From Farysia itapuensis (lineage: Eukaryota; Basidiomycota; Ustilaginomycetes; Ustilaginales; Ustilaginaceae), in the NCBI GenBank assembly GCA_023212645.1, contig JALBYC010000001.1, positions 434,001 through 498,000 of the forward strand: DNA of 64,000 nucleotides. Reading direction: 5' to 3'. Shown one piece after another: positions 9,024 to 17,933 of this stretch. Numbering within the stretch: position 1 is the stretch's first letter; every line of letters starts with the position of its first letter. The notes beneath the pieces are model-generated. The model searched no databases. It was not told the origin of the DNA and was given only the letters and a program-made list of their open reading frames with translations. The position numbers were made by a program, and so were the translations under genes.

Positions 9024-12000
9024 TTACTGTGAGGTTTGGTCTGCGAGACTGCGCTGTATGGCGAGGAGAAGATCGCGTTCTTCCGCGTCTGCGGGTGAGT
9101 CGGGCTGCGGGGGTGGGGAGTGGATGTGGAGTGCCGAGTTGGGGCCGGTGACGGGGGGACGGAGTGCTGCGGCTAGGAGGGACATTTTGGGCTGAGTCGG
9201 GGCGGGTTCGCCTGGTGGTGGTGTTGGTGGTGCTGAAGCGGCGGCGACGGTGGTGGTGGTGGTGGAGGAGGTCGGCAGCGGCGGGGGTGTGTGCTGGGGT
9301 GAGCGCAGTTTCCACGCGGTCGGTGGCCGGGTCTGCTGCACCACTGTTGGCTGCAGTACGGGCGATCTATTCCACCGTCCTAGTCTGGCGTTGGTGGGCG
9401 AGTCCGTGGTGCCGTTGGACGCTCTTCGTGACATTGGCAATGCGCCTGCGGCCGGTGAGGGCGACCCGGCGTGTGGAGAGAGGGAGAGTGGGGTGATCGC
9501 TGGAAAATCGGTCGGGGATGCCAACTCGGGCGGACCCAGTCGGTCGCCGCTACGCTCACCGGCAGCTGCCAGGGAGGCGGAGGAGGAGGAGAGACTATCG
9601 AGGGGCACACTGGGGGTTAGCGGGGGAGACGAGATGCGCGCCGAGGGCGGGACATGCACGGTGCGCACTTTGGAATGCTGGCCCCACCTGTCCATCGACC
9701 GCGCCGGTGAAGACGCTGCTCCGCCGGCCTGGGCTAAAATCGTCCACGCGCGCGAAGCAGAAGTGGACAACGACGACGAAGGGGACGGCGAGAATGTCCG
9801 GCCTGACACACCCGCCGTCGCGGTCAACGAGGGAGAAGCAGACGGCGATGCAGACCCAGACGTCGACGTCGACGGGTGCAAAAACGAGCTGGATCTCGAC
9901 TGCGATGGTGACTGCCCAGCATCAGACTCGAAATCCAGCTCCCACTCCGATTCAAGTGGATCGGCGTCCTCGAAATCAGCGTCCTCCAGCATCTTGCCTT
10001 TACCGCTTTTTCCACGCGCCGAGTGGTAAAACGGCGTGGGGGACTCGTACGACCCATGGTAGGGCAGTGACTTGGCTGATGCGTCTGCTTCAGCTTTAGA
10101 TTCGGCGAGGGCGATTTGTTCGAGCGCATCGGCGAGGTCTGGGTCGTCGACCGGGTGGTCCGCTGGTGGCTCGATGCGTGCAGCGCTTGAAGAAGCGTGC
10201 GAGCCAGGCACGTATCCAGACCCGCCCACGTACTGCGCCTTCTGAGTCGCTTGGGCCGCTTCCTCATCGCGACTGAGCATGAGCGCATACTCGAGCGCTT
10301 CCGCCTCGCTCAGTCCTTCCAGCTGGTATCCCGGACGGCCGGCTTCCTGTCCCCGGCTGCGGTACTTGTCGTATTCAGCCTGGCGCTGTTCGTTCTCAGC
10401 CTCGAGTTGCACTTTGGACTCGCGCAGATCGCGCTTGAGTTCGACCTGCATAGCATACTTGCTATCCGACACACGGCCTCGACCGCCCTTGGTTTTCTGC
10501 GCGGCTGCTGCAGCCGCGGCCGCAGCGGCGCGCTTTGACAGCACAGGCTCGGCACGGAAGGCAAGGACTTGATGTCCGATACTCGCAACCAGACACTCGT
10601 TGTCGGCAATTATCTGGGTCACGCGGAAGCGTGCTGCTTCGAGTGGGGTCATTTCGCCCGCGGCCAAAAGGCGAGCCGGATGCTTGGTCGCAGTGCGGTC
10701 GTTGATCGTTCGGATCAGATCTCCAGCCAGCGCGTCAAAGACTTTGATCGTGCCGTCCGATGTGCCCACCAAGATGTACAAGGGGGTCAAGTCCAGAGCT
10801 GTGATGGGCGTGTGATGCGCCTCCCAACCAAGCGAGGGCAGAAGCTGTGAAGACCCGTGAAAGCGAGCAGGCGTGTGACCCTGCCATTCTTGCTGGACTA
10901 GGGGATCGCAGGGCGCACCGACAGCGTCCCAGTCGAACAGGAAGATAGATCCCGATTTGGTGCCCACACAAACAAATTTGCGCTCGGGGTACTGTCCACC
11001 TCCTGCGTGTGTGTCGAAAGGCGAGCGGCCGACGACGAGCCTAGGCGGTTCCGGCAAGGTGATGTCTCGGGTAGCAGCCAATGCTGGGGACGAATAGACA
11101 CTGGCAGAGGGAGTTTGCGCACCGGGAGAGCGTGTCTCTTTCTTTGGCAGACGAGGCTCGAAATCGGGTCGGACCGCCGTGATCTCGTCCATGATGGCAG
11201 CGCCGAGCAGCGTCGTCTCGACGGTGCGGTCTTGGTGCGTGACATGGTGTCGCAACAAGACACGAGCGCTAGAATGGTGCACCAGGATTTTGACTTCCTC
11301 TGGAGATGCGTCGATGTAGATCGACGACACGGCAACCTCAGTGCCTGAGCCTTGCGGTATGTCGATGACAATGTTGGAAACACGGTCCGCGAGACGCTGG
11401 AATTCGGCTTGCGCTTCGACAACGTGAGGCTCAGTGTCTCGAGCATGCTCCGGATCGGTAGCCTCGGGAGGAACCTGGAGGAGAGGAACGACTTCAATCT
11501 GCGACCAAATATAGACCTTGCCGTTTGTAGTGCCTGCTACAACGACGCCGTGCTTTGGGTCGTAGGCGAGGGCGCAGATGGGTGCTGCAGCTTGAGGTGT
11601 GCCTTGGTGTGGGGCTGGCTGTGAAGCCATAGCATTGGGCGTGAGAGAAGAAGTGGTGGCAATCCAGAGGGGCCAAGCCCGGAGCGAGCTCCACAGCCTG
11701 ACAGTGCCGTCGAATCCGGCCGTGACAAAGGTGGAAGCCGCATCGCCAATCGCAGCCATGGCCTGTCGAAGTCGTTCAGGACTCCGTCCAGGTCCATGTG
11801 CGCCGTCGCTATCACTGGCAAATGGCACGGCGATCGCAGTCACGGGCCCCGCATGGCAGGCACGCGGCGAGAAGCGATGGCTCTTGATGGCGCCTCTCGG
11901 GTTGATGCCTTGGCGTGCCAGGCTAGTCATCCCAATTTCACCGGTGCGGAAGCCCCAAAAGATGCTGGTCGCGTCAGCGCTGGCATTGAGACAGGTGACG

Positions 12001-12779
12001 TTCGGGCTGAACTCGACATTGGGATTGCCATTGCCGGCGCCGTTTGCTGTCCCTTCAGCATCAAGATACCCTTTGACCACTTTGCCCGTCCACGGGTTGG
12101 AGCGGGAAGCAACGCCGTACGTGTCAGATGTCGACAAGAGGAAGTTGTGCTGCTTGGAAAGCGAGATCTTTGAGATAATGTCGACCCGAGGCATTGAGAG
12201 AACCGTTGGTGTGCGTGACTTGCGCCACATGCGCAAGAGATCCACTCTCTGCTGAAACTCGTGGCGCCAAGATGTGCCTACCAGGCGACGCAAAGCAGGC
12301 GTGGCTTGGGTTGTACGCGATTCATTGGGTTGCGCTGCAGCTGCTTCGAGGCCAAAGTAGACGGCAAAGGCGGACCGCCACGTTGCATCGTCGCGTGCGA
12401 CAAGCGCCCAGGAACGGCAGACCGCGGCTGAGCGCGAGAGTGAGACCGGATCAAGGAAGGAGAAGACGCGCATCAGCAGCTCCGGAGCCAGTCCGGCCAG
12501 AACGACGCGCACATCGGGCGGTTCCTCGCTCACTTTCGCGGGAGGATCGCGCTGCGCTGCATCCTCTGTGATTCTGATCACAAGCGATTCGTCGTGAACT
12601 TCCGGGTTAAGTTCACGTGTTTTGCCCTTTTTAGACGTGTCTGGCTGAGCAGATCCGTTGCTACTTGCGTGTTCCGCAAGACAATCATGCTGGGCAGTGG
12701 TGTGAGGGTGGTTTTTTGAGAACTGTGGGTGGTTAGTGTCGTGTTTGATTGGTGCGTGGTTTGACAAGTCAAGAGACAT
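9024..12779 (-). CDS. F-box/WD40 protein with C-terminal ubiquitin-interacting motifs (Ufo1-like)
   Basis: The protein is 1251 aa from ATG 12779 (MSLDLSNHA); the frame runs 7 codons further only from a TTG. An F-box lies at about residues 95-138 (LAPELLMRVFSFLDPVSLSR..VCRSW). WD40-type repeats follow, for example TFVTAGFDGTVRLWSSL and LYILVGTSDGTIKVFDAL. Three UIM-like helices come after them: EAEALEYALMLSRDEE, DPDLADALEQIALAE, and EERDLLLAIQRSLADQ at the extreme C-terminus. F-box, WD40 and three C-terminal UIMs is the architecture of yeast Ufo1, an SCF adaptor that turns over HO endonuclease and whose UIMs govern its own stability. An Ala run followed by a basic patch, and long Ser/Pro-rich linkers, separate the UIMs. 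It is divergent from eL28 over about 600 bp. Confidence 0.85.
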   Translation of the reverse strand: MSLDLSNHAPIKHDTNHPQFSKNHPHTTAQHDCLAEHASSNGSAQPDTSKKGKTRELNPEVHDESLVIRITEDAAQRDPPAKVSEEPPDVRVVLAGLAPELLMRVFSFLDPVSLSRSAAVCRSWALVARDDATWRSAFAVYFGLEAAAAQPNESRTTQATPALRRLVGTSWRHEFQQRVDLLRMWRKSRTPTVLSMPRVDIISKISLSKQHNFLLSTSDTYGVASRSNPWTGKVVKGYLDAEGTANGAGNGNPNVEFSPNVTCLNASADATSIFWGFRTGEIGMTSLARQGINPRGAIKSHRFSPRACHAGPVTAIAVPFASDSDGAHGPGRSPERLRQAMAAIGDAASTFVTAGFDGTVRLWSSLRAWPLWIATTSSLTPNAMASQPAPHQGTPQAAAPICALAYDPKHGVVVAGTTNGKVYIWSQIEVVPLLQVPPEATDPEHARDTEPHVVEAQAEFQRLADRVSNIVIDIPQGSGTEVAVSSIYIDASPEEVKILVHHSSARVLLRHHVTHQDRTVETTLLGAAIMDEITAVRPDFEPRLPKKETRSPGAQTPSASVYSSPALAATRDITLPEPPRLVVGRSPFDTHAGGGQYPERKFVCVGTKSGSIFLFDWDAVGAPCDPLVQQEWQGHTPARFHGSSQLLPSLGWEAHHTPITALDLTPLYILVGTSDGTIKVFDALAGDLIRTINDRTATKHPARLLAAGEMTPLEAARFRVTQIIADNECLVASIGHQVLAFRAEPVLSKRAAAAAAAAAAQKTKGGRGRVSDSKYAMQVELKRDLRESKVQLEAENEQRQAEYDKYRSRGQEAGRPGYQLEGLSEAEALEYALMLSRDEEAAQATQKAQYVGGSGYVPGSHASSSAARIEPPADHPVDDPDLADALEQIALAESKAEADASAKSLPYHGSYESPTPFYHSARGKSGKGKMLEDADFEDADPLESEWELDFESDAGQSPSQSRSSSFLHPSTSTSGSASPSASPSLTATAGVSGRTFSPSPSSSLSTSASRAWTILAQAGGAASSPARSMDRWGQHSKVRTVHVPPSARISSPPLTPSVPLDSLSSSSASLAAAGERSGDRLGPPELASPTDFPAITPLSLSPHAGSPSPAAGALPMSRRASNGTTDSPTNARLGRWNRSPVLQPTVVQQTRPPTAWKLRSPQHTPPPLPTSSTTTTTVAAASAPPTPPPGEPAPTQPKMSLLAAALRPPVTGPNSALHIHSPPPQPDSPADAEERDLLLAIQRSLADQTSQ

Positions 12780-13231
12780 AAAACACAGCAGTTCTGGCAA
12801 AGGAAGGGGTCAGGTTGCGCCGGTCGGGTACAGCCTAGTGCGATGGCGTTGTGATGGTCTTGTTGACGAAGAGCGATCAAGTATGGCGTCGTTGGGTGTT
12901 GATCGCGTTGAGCGTGAGAGGTGGAGGTCAATCAGGCCCCGAATCCGCCCGGAACTCGGGCACGTGGGTCTCCGGCCGCGAATCACAATCACGATGGGCT
13001 CATAGACGTCAGTCGTTCCCCTTCTGGATCTTCGCAGTCGACTGGCGCAATCCGTTCATACACATTGTCTAAGCAGCTTTCAGGTACTACGAAAGCCTTC
13101 CGCTTTGCTCGCCTCTCGCGGACCAGGATGCTGCGATTAAGCAATCAAAACGTCCTACAAGATTCGCGTGCTCCTCGACGCTCGCGTATATATCACATCG
13201 CGATAGAAATCTAGAAATCTGGGGCCTAGAG

Positions 13232-13240
13232 GTGTTAGAG
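13232..13240. promoter_or_regulatory. TGTTAGAG promoter element 1 of eL28
   Basis: GTGTTAGAG lies about 145 bp before the eL28 ATG and about 40 bp after a TATA-like run. It is paired with an inverted copy at 13306-13313. Confidence 0.35.
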
Positions 13241-13305
13241 TAGCTCAAAAAACATTACATTCTCACTGCTCATTTTGCACGTGATCTCGGCCGATCTATA
13301 CTTGA

Positions 13306-13313
13306 CTCTAACA
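13306..13313. promoter_or_regulatory. Inverted TGTTAGAG element 2 of eL28
   Basis: CTCTAACA lies about 72 bp before the eL28 ATG, in opposite orientation to the copy at 13232-13240. This is the only gene here with two copies. Confidence 0.35.
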
Positions 13314-13384
13314 AAGTGGAGTTCTAGAAGACCAGCTGGGGTGCAGCATTGCTCCCACCAACCATCACCGCATACTCGACAATC

Positions 13385-14136
13385 ATGGCTTCTCAAGATC
13401 TCCAGTGGCTTCTCGTCCGATCCAACTCCAGCTTCATCATTAAGCAGAAGGGTATCGGCCGCATCTTTTCGCGCGAGCCCGCTAACTTGACCCAACTGCA
13501 CAGCTACAAGTACTCGGGTCTCGTTAACGCCAAGTCGGTTGCTGTCGAGGCTCCTGCTTCCGGCAAGGGTGTTGTTATCACCACCAAGAACTCCAAAAAG
13601 GGCCCTCAGGCTGTCAAGAGCTCCAAGAACGTCTCGTCCATCAAGAAGGGTGGAGGACGACGCACAGCCGGTGTTGTTTCCAACATTGTCGCCAAGCGCA
13701 ACTACCGATCTGACTTGACCAAAGGTAAGTGATTGTCCAACACAAGGGCTGGTGAACCCCCTCTTGCAGCGCGGCTTTCCTTCCCAGACTGCATCGCGCT
13801 AGAACCCACCGTATTACGCCATGAAGGTTCGGGCGTACAAGCGATGCAAGATTGAGTTGCGTCCCAGGGTGGGCCTTTTGTGCTCTGCTTGGGCTTGCGA
13901 TGCCTTTACGGCTCTCTGCTCACAAGACCGCTCCTCGCAGCGGTTACCCGGACCTACATTTCCTACCATTTTGCATACGCAACAGTCACTGACAACCTCG
14001 TTCTTTTGAAATAGCTGCCGTTACCCGAGCTTCTGCCATCCTCCGATCGCAGCGAGGACGATCTCAGCCTCCTGCCCGCAAGACCCGTGGCACCGGCTCT
14101 CGCAAGGTTGTCAAGGTTGAGCCCGCCACCGCCTAA
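13385..14136 (+). CDS. RPL28: Cytosolic large-subunit ribosomal protein eL28 (two exons)
   Basis: Exon 1 is 13385..13724 and exon 2 is 14015..14136; the product is 153 aa. The start is the ATG in ATCATGGCTTCT, giving the typical N-terminus MASQDLQWLLVRSNSSFIIK. The 290-nt intron begins GTAAGT, has a CACTGAC branch-like site and ends ATAG. The junction falls inside an Ala codon (AAAG|CTGCC), giving LTKAAVTRASAILRSQ. The body has the eL28 features SREPANLTQLHSYKYSGL and the basic RNA-binding tail. It is a structural protein of the 60S subunit found in animals, plants and filamentous or basidiomycete fungi but missing from S. cerevisiae. The intron is four to five times longer than any other here, which is common in ribosomal protein genes. 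Confidence 0.95.
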
Positions 14137-14271
14137 GCATCCCGTATATAGAGCGGCATTTCCCCCCATGCAATTACACTAGTATCAACCATGTCGCACG
14201 CGCAAGAATGCCGCCGCTGCCGAAGTGTTGAGGTGGTGACGGCCAACAAAGGCGAATTCGAGAACTCTATA

Positions 14272-14280
14272 GTGTTAGAG
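14272..14280. promoter_or_regulatory. TGTTAGAG promoter element of MIC26/27 gene
   Basis: GTGTTAGAG lies about 111 bp before the ATG at 14391, in the 254-bp gap after eL28. The gap also has a TATATA run at about 14145, just past the eL28 stop. Confidence 0.35.
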
Positions 14281-14390
14281 TGTTACATGAAAGATCACGT
14301 GACCTGTCATCGCCCTGGGCTTCTCGCGAGGATTCGGAATGTCTGCCTACACCTGCCTGTCCCGCATCAACCGTCTCGCAGCTTTCAACA

Positions 14391-15295
14391 ATGAGTGCAC
14401 CATTGGTAAGACAAGTCGACATGAATGGCGGCAGTAGTGGAAGAGCAGCTGGCTGACAATTAGCTGGGTGTGGGTTATAGGCGCGAAGCACGTCAAGATT
14501 CCTGACGGCAGCGGCCATTACCACGGTCTCGGCTGCCGCGCTTGTACAGACTTCCGGTCCTCTTCACTGCGAGGAGGAGCAGCAAGCTGCATCAAGACGT
14601 AGCAAGGTAAGACAACTCCAGAGTCCCCGTGCTCGAAAGCACTTTGACTGACGTTGTCGCGATTGGGGCGGGCGTGTGTACAGCTGTCGATCTACCCTAC
14701 CGAGGATCCAAAGGTGGAGGCGGTGCCTGTGCAGACCGAGCTGGAGCGCCAGATTGGCAGTGCTCGTCGCTCGGTCTCGCACTTTACGTCGGGTACGACT
14801 CAGTCGCTGCGACATTTGGTGGACGAGTGGATTTCCGTGGAACGATCGGTGGAGCGCGAGGTCAAGACGTTGCTACCTGCTTCTGAACCCTTGACGCCCG
14901 GTCTGCTGTATGTCGGGGTGGCCACGCTGGCTGGTAGTATCTTTACGCGGTACCGTGCGTGGCCGATCCGCGTACTGACCCCTCCGCTCGCGCTCGCAGC
15001 AAGCTTGAGCTTCTTCCAACCCCACCTCTCCCACAACCTCGCACAGTACTATGTCGACGTGGAACGCAAACACGCACCAGCACTCACCCGCCAACGTGAA
15101 GCCCTCCTACACCAATCGCGCAAATACCTCAACACCACCACCCACAGCATCCACGACCTCAAAGACAAAACCGAAGCCGGCGTCCGACAAGGTCTGCACA
15201 AAGTCGAATCATCCACCGGCCTCCGCGTCTCTGACGTCGTCGCTGGCAAAGAACACGCCAAACAGGCCCTCGCTGACCAAATGAAGGCCGTATAA
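14391..15295 (+). CDS. MICOS subunit of the apolipoprotein-O family (MIC26/MIC27), three exons
   Basis: Exons are 14391..14405, 14481..14606 and 14684..15295, giving 250 aa. Introns of 75 and 77 nt begin GTAAGA and have CTGAC branch sites. The first exon encodes only MSAPL; splicing in phase 0 gives an Arg/Ser-rich, Ala-rich N-terminus (ARSTSRFLTAAAITTVSAAA) suitable as a mitochondrial import signal or first hydrophobic segment. Exon 3 begins LSIYPTEDPKVEAV, the family hallmark before the conserved ELERQIGSARR helix. A mid-protein membrane segment pair follows (GLLYVGVATLAGSIF and LTPPLALAASLSFF), then a helical C-terminus. MIC26/27 proteins sit in the inner membrane and help form cristae junctions. 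An alternative ATG at 14339 would read into a different frame and does not continue into exon 3 properly. Confidence 0.85.
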
Positions 15296-15485
15296 ACAAT
15301 CCAATCCTACCACCACACTACACACACTCTCTGCGCGCAATCCAAGGTAGAATGTTGCTATTTTTACCAGATTTTTCGTAAGCGCGGTGCATAAATTGCG
15401 AAGAAGAAGCGAGGGACACAAGCTAGGGGAGAAAACCAATGACAGAAGAGACCAACACTGCGGGTGACAAACAAGGGAGTCGGGA

Positions 15486-16415
15486 TCAAAAGAGGGGGTA
15501 TGGCGATCTGAGTGCGGTAAGCTCGCGACTCACACGTGGTCGAGTGACAAAGCGTTGCGAGAGCAAGCTCAGCTGAGCTCTGAGCATGGCGTTTTCGTCC
15601 TGCAGGTGGTTGATCTTGTCCTGCATCTCTGCGTATTCATCGAATTTAGCTGCGAGTACTTTGCTGCCGGGCGCAAGGGAGGATCTTCGCGCGGGGACGA
15701 TGCGGGGGATGGAAGAGCGACCTGGACTGGAAGTGGGTGTTGGTACAAATGAGGATGTGGACGAGTAAGATGATGCGGACGAACGACGGGAGAGAGAGAT
15801 GGTCGACACGGTTGGTGTAGCCACGTCCGTGGGAGCGGGTTTCGCGCTGCTGACACGGCTATTCTGCGGTACGCAGGGACGCGGTGTTCCTGGTCGGGAG
15901 TCGTCCATGTCCTTGCGGAGATCGTCGAGCAAGCTTCGAATGGATGCGTAGATCTCGGCCACCTCGTCGGCAGGGATGGGCTGTACTGGCTGGTCTTCGA
16001 TATCGCGAGGCAACACCGCCGCACTACTAGACTCACGCTTGTGTGCTACTGTTTGTTTGGCGTATACCTCGGCTTCGTCGTGAGCGGAAGTGGCTCGAGT
16101 CGATTGCGAAGCCGCGCTGTCGCTGCTTCCGCTGATACTATTCTTGCTGCTGCTGTCGGTTGAGAGACGCTTGCTGCATTGTCGCTCCATGCGCTGTGGA
16201 GAGCTAGGTCGAGTGAAGCTCAACGTGCGCGCATTTCGCGGCGGTCGAGGCGGAGGACTTCTGACCATCGTCAAAGAACTTCTAGGCATTGTCGTAAGAC
16301 TTGCAGGTGTCGTCGACACTCTTCTGGGCAAGGACGAGGAGGAGCTTCTCCTTGGCGGTCGCTGTGGTCGTTCCATCGCTATGGGAATACGAGACTCCAT
16401 GGTGGCGCTGAGCAT
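15486..16415 (-). CDS. Ser/Pro-rich protein with C-terminal coiled coil (unrecognised)
   Basis: The protein is 309 aa from the first in-frame ATG (16415); a second ATG at 16400 has a near-ideal CCACCATGG context and may be the true start. Most of the chain is Ser/Arg/Pro-rich and probably disordered, with many SP/TP sites (RSPPPRPPR, RPSSPQRME, TPTSSPGRSS). One short helical block (PADEVAEIYASIRSLLDDLRKDMDD) sits in the middle. Near the C-terminus is a clear heptad pattern (YAEMQDKINHLQDENAMLRA) that predicts a short coiled coil. No enzyme motif is visible and I do not recognise the family. Composition suggests a cytoskeletal, polarity or signalling adaptor, which is inference only. It converges on the MICOS gene with 190 bp between stops. 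Confidence 0.7.
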   Translation of the reverse strand: MLSATMESRIPIAMERPQRPPRRSSSSSLPRRVSTTPASLTTMPRSSLTMVRSPPPRPPRNARTLSFTRPSSPQRMERQCSKRLSTDSSSKNSISGSSDSAASQSTRATSAHDEAEVYAKQTVAHKRESSSAAVLPRDIEDQPVQPIPADEVAEIYASIRSLLDDLRKDMDDSRPGTPRPCVPQNSRVSSAKPAPTDVATPTVSTISLSRRSSASSYSSTSSFVPTPTSSPGRSSIPRIVPARRSSLAPGSKVLAAKFDEYAEMQDKINHLQDENAMLRAQLSLLSQRFVTRPRVSRELTALRSPYPLF

Positions 16416-16752
16416 GTTTCCCCTCGTCGCCTTTTCTAGGGATCCGGCGAGTACCTTGGCCACAGCTCCGGCTGGAGAGTGGCTTTGACTGTCAAATTAT
16501 GGAAATATGCACGGGCTAGAACCTGCATAATCGGCTGCTGTCCGCGTGGAAATTTAATTTGTCTCCCCAATTTGCCCTTTTCTCCGCACTTTAACCTGTT
16601 TAAGCGGGCAATTTAGCAAACAATATCGAATCCTCAACAACGGGAAGCACCTCTTTGACAGGCAGCGCTGAGGGGAAAAAAAGCCACGTTGTCTAGCCTC
16701 ATTGGGGTTCTTCCCGTCCCGTGTGCTTGTGTGTGTGTCATGCGCGATCGCG
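16416..16752. other. Intergenic region between two minus-strand genes
   Basis: These 337 bp hold the promoter of the coiled-coil protein and the 3' flank of the SCI1-like gene. AT-rich patches occur around 16549-16620. I see no gene, RNA or repeat. Confidence 0.5.
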
Positions 16753-17784
16753 CTAAGATCCAAATCGTTGCTGGGCCATGGCTTTGAACATGTCCATCGT
16801 TTTGCTCTCCTTGTCTTTGAGCAGTGTCACTTTTTCTTGCATCGACGCTTTCTGTTGCGCTGCGCGTTGCTCCCGTTGACTTTGGGGTTTTCCTCGATCG
16901 TGCTGCTGCTGCTGCTGTTGCTTATCAATCGCCGCTGCACGGGAGGGAGCCGGCGGTAGGCGGTCGTCTTCGTCGCCGAACAGATCGCGGTCGTCCATTT
17001 CGATGCCGTCGTCTGCATCGCGTCGTGCGGCGAATTCGCGGTTGGCACTGTTACGCTCCCGTCTCTTTTCAAGCAGTCGATCTCGTCCGGTGGCTTTACC
17101 GTTCCATGTTTCGTCCGTGTCTCGTTCGTCCTGTCGGGCTCGGCTGCGTTGGTCTTTTTGCGCAGTCATGCGCAGGGCCGCGACGTCAGTAGAAGATCGT
17201 GATCCCGATGGACCCCATCCGGCGTCTCGAACACCGACGTTAGTCCCCGTAGCCTTCTTCGTCGATTCTGCTTCTTCTTCTTCTTCTTCGGCAGCGGCGC
17301 GGGTTGGTCGCTTTCGTTCGGCATTGCGCGCTTCAATAGCTCCACGCGTAGAGCTGTTGGTTAAAGTATCAACACTGTCTCTGACGAGAGCAAGTTGTTG
17401 TGCTTCCGCTGGCGTGTGCGCAATCGTCCACTTGTACCGCGTCTGCGCCCCGCTCAAACTCCCCGTACTCCCCCTGTAGTATTCCTCTCCCAAGCGACCC
17501 GCATTCCACCGCCGGACAAACTTGTCGAAATACCGCCGCGCTTCATCACCACTGATCTCGTCGAGGTACTTGTGCTTCACTTCCGACAGCCATGCTTTGA
17601 ACTCGCTTGATCGGGCGTAGTAGTCTGCCGAAGTGAGCTCGGCCGCGCCGCCCCGCGCCGCCGCCGCCTCATCACCGCCGGCACGGGGCGAGCGAGATCT
17701 CCGATGAGACCGTCGCTCATCACCATCGGACCGACGTCCATAGCCACCCTCTGTCCGTGACGAAGACGTTGAAGGCTCGACCAT
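16753..17784 (-). CDS. SCI1/NKAPD1-like nuclear protein
   Basis: The protein is 343 aa from ATG 17784 (MVEPSTSSS); the longer frame start is discounted because the conserved domain begins later and this ATG is the better fit. After an Arg/Ser-rich N-terminus lies a conserved block at about residues 50-100: YYARSSEFKAWLSEVKHKY, then EARRYFDKFVRRWNAGRL and YYRG. This pattern resembles plant style cell-cycle inhibitor SCI1 and animal NKAPD1, small nuclear proteins linked to RS-domain splicing or transcription factors. The rest is charged: an EEEEEE run, a KRRERNSANREF stretch, polyglutamine (about seven Q) and a C-terminal helix with KEKVTLLKDKE-like spacing (QEKVTLLKDKESKTMDMFKA). Function is unproven; the family resemblance is from memory. 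Confidence 0.6.
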   Translation of the reverse strand: MVEPSTSSSRTEGGYGRRSDGDERRSHRRSRSPRAGGDEAAAARGGAAELTSADYYARSSEFKAWLSEVKHKYLDEISGDEARRYFDKFVRRWNAGRLGEEYYRGSTGSLSGAQTRYKWTIAHTPAEAQQLALVRDSVDTLTNSSTRGAIEARNAERKRPTRAAAEEEEEEAESTKKATGTNVGVRDAGWGPSGSRSSTDVAALRMTAQKDQRSRARQDERDTDETWNGKATGRDRLLEKRRERNSANREFAARRDADDGIEMDDRDLFGDEDDRLPPAPSRAAAIDKQQQQQQHDRGKPQSQREQRAAQQKASMQEKVTLLKDKESKTMDMFKAMAQQRFGS

Positions 17785-17933
17785 GTTGGCTTGCAGTAAT
17801 GACGTGCGTTTCACCTTTGACTTCTCTCTTCTCACATCTCCACGAATTTATTTTGTTTTAAATCGGGCGACCGATTTCCTCGTGCGCTTCTTAAATCGCT
17901 ACTGCCTGACGCTCTTCTCCTCTACTCTACCCT

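Larger units (their letters stand above)
12780..13384. promoter_or_regulatory. Divergent intergenic region between Ufo1-like gene and eL28
   Basis: No gene is supported in these 605 bp. The region contains a TATA-like TATATAT at about 13187-13193, a perfect tandem repeat of TAGAAATC (13204-13219), and two TGTTAGAG/CTCTAACA elements (13232-13240 and 13306-13313). The TATA-like site sits about 190 bp before the eL28 ATG, so the elements may lie in the leader or around the transcription start. Confidence 0.4.

Noticed and set aside
9250..10029. 259-aa plus-strand frame opposite the 3' part of the Ufo1-like gene
   Set aside because: It is antisense to the low-complexity, UIM-bearing C-terminus of a convincing gene. 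Its residues are Gly/Asp/Ser-rich as expected from the reverse of Ser/Pro/Ala codons, with no domain.
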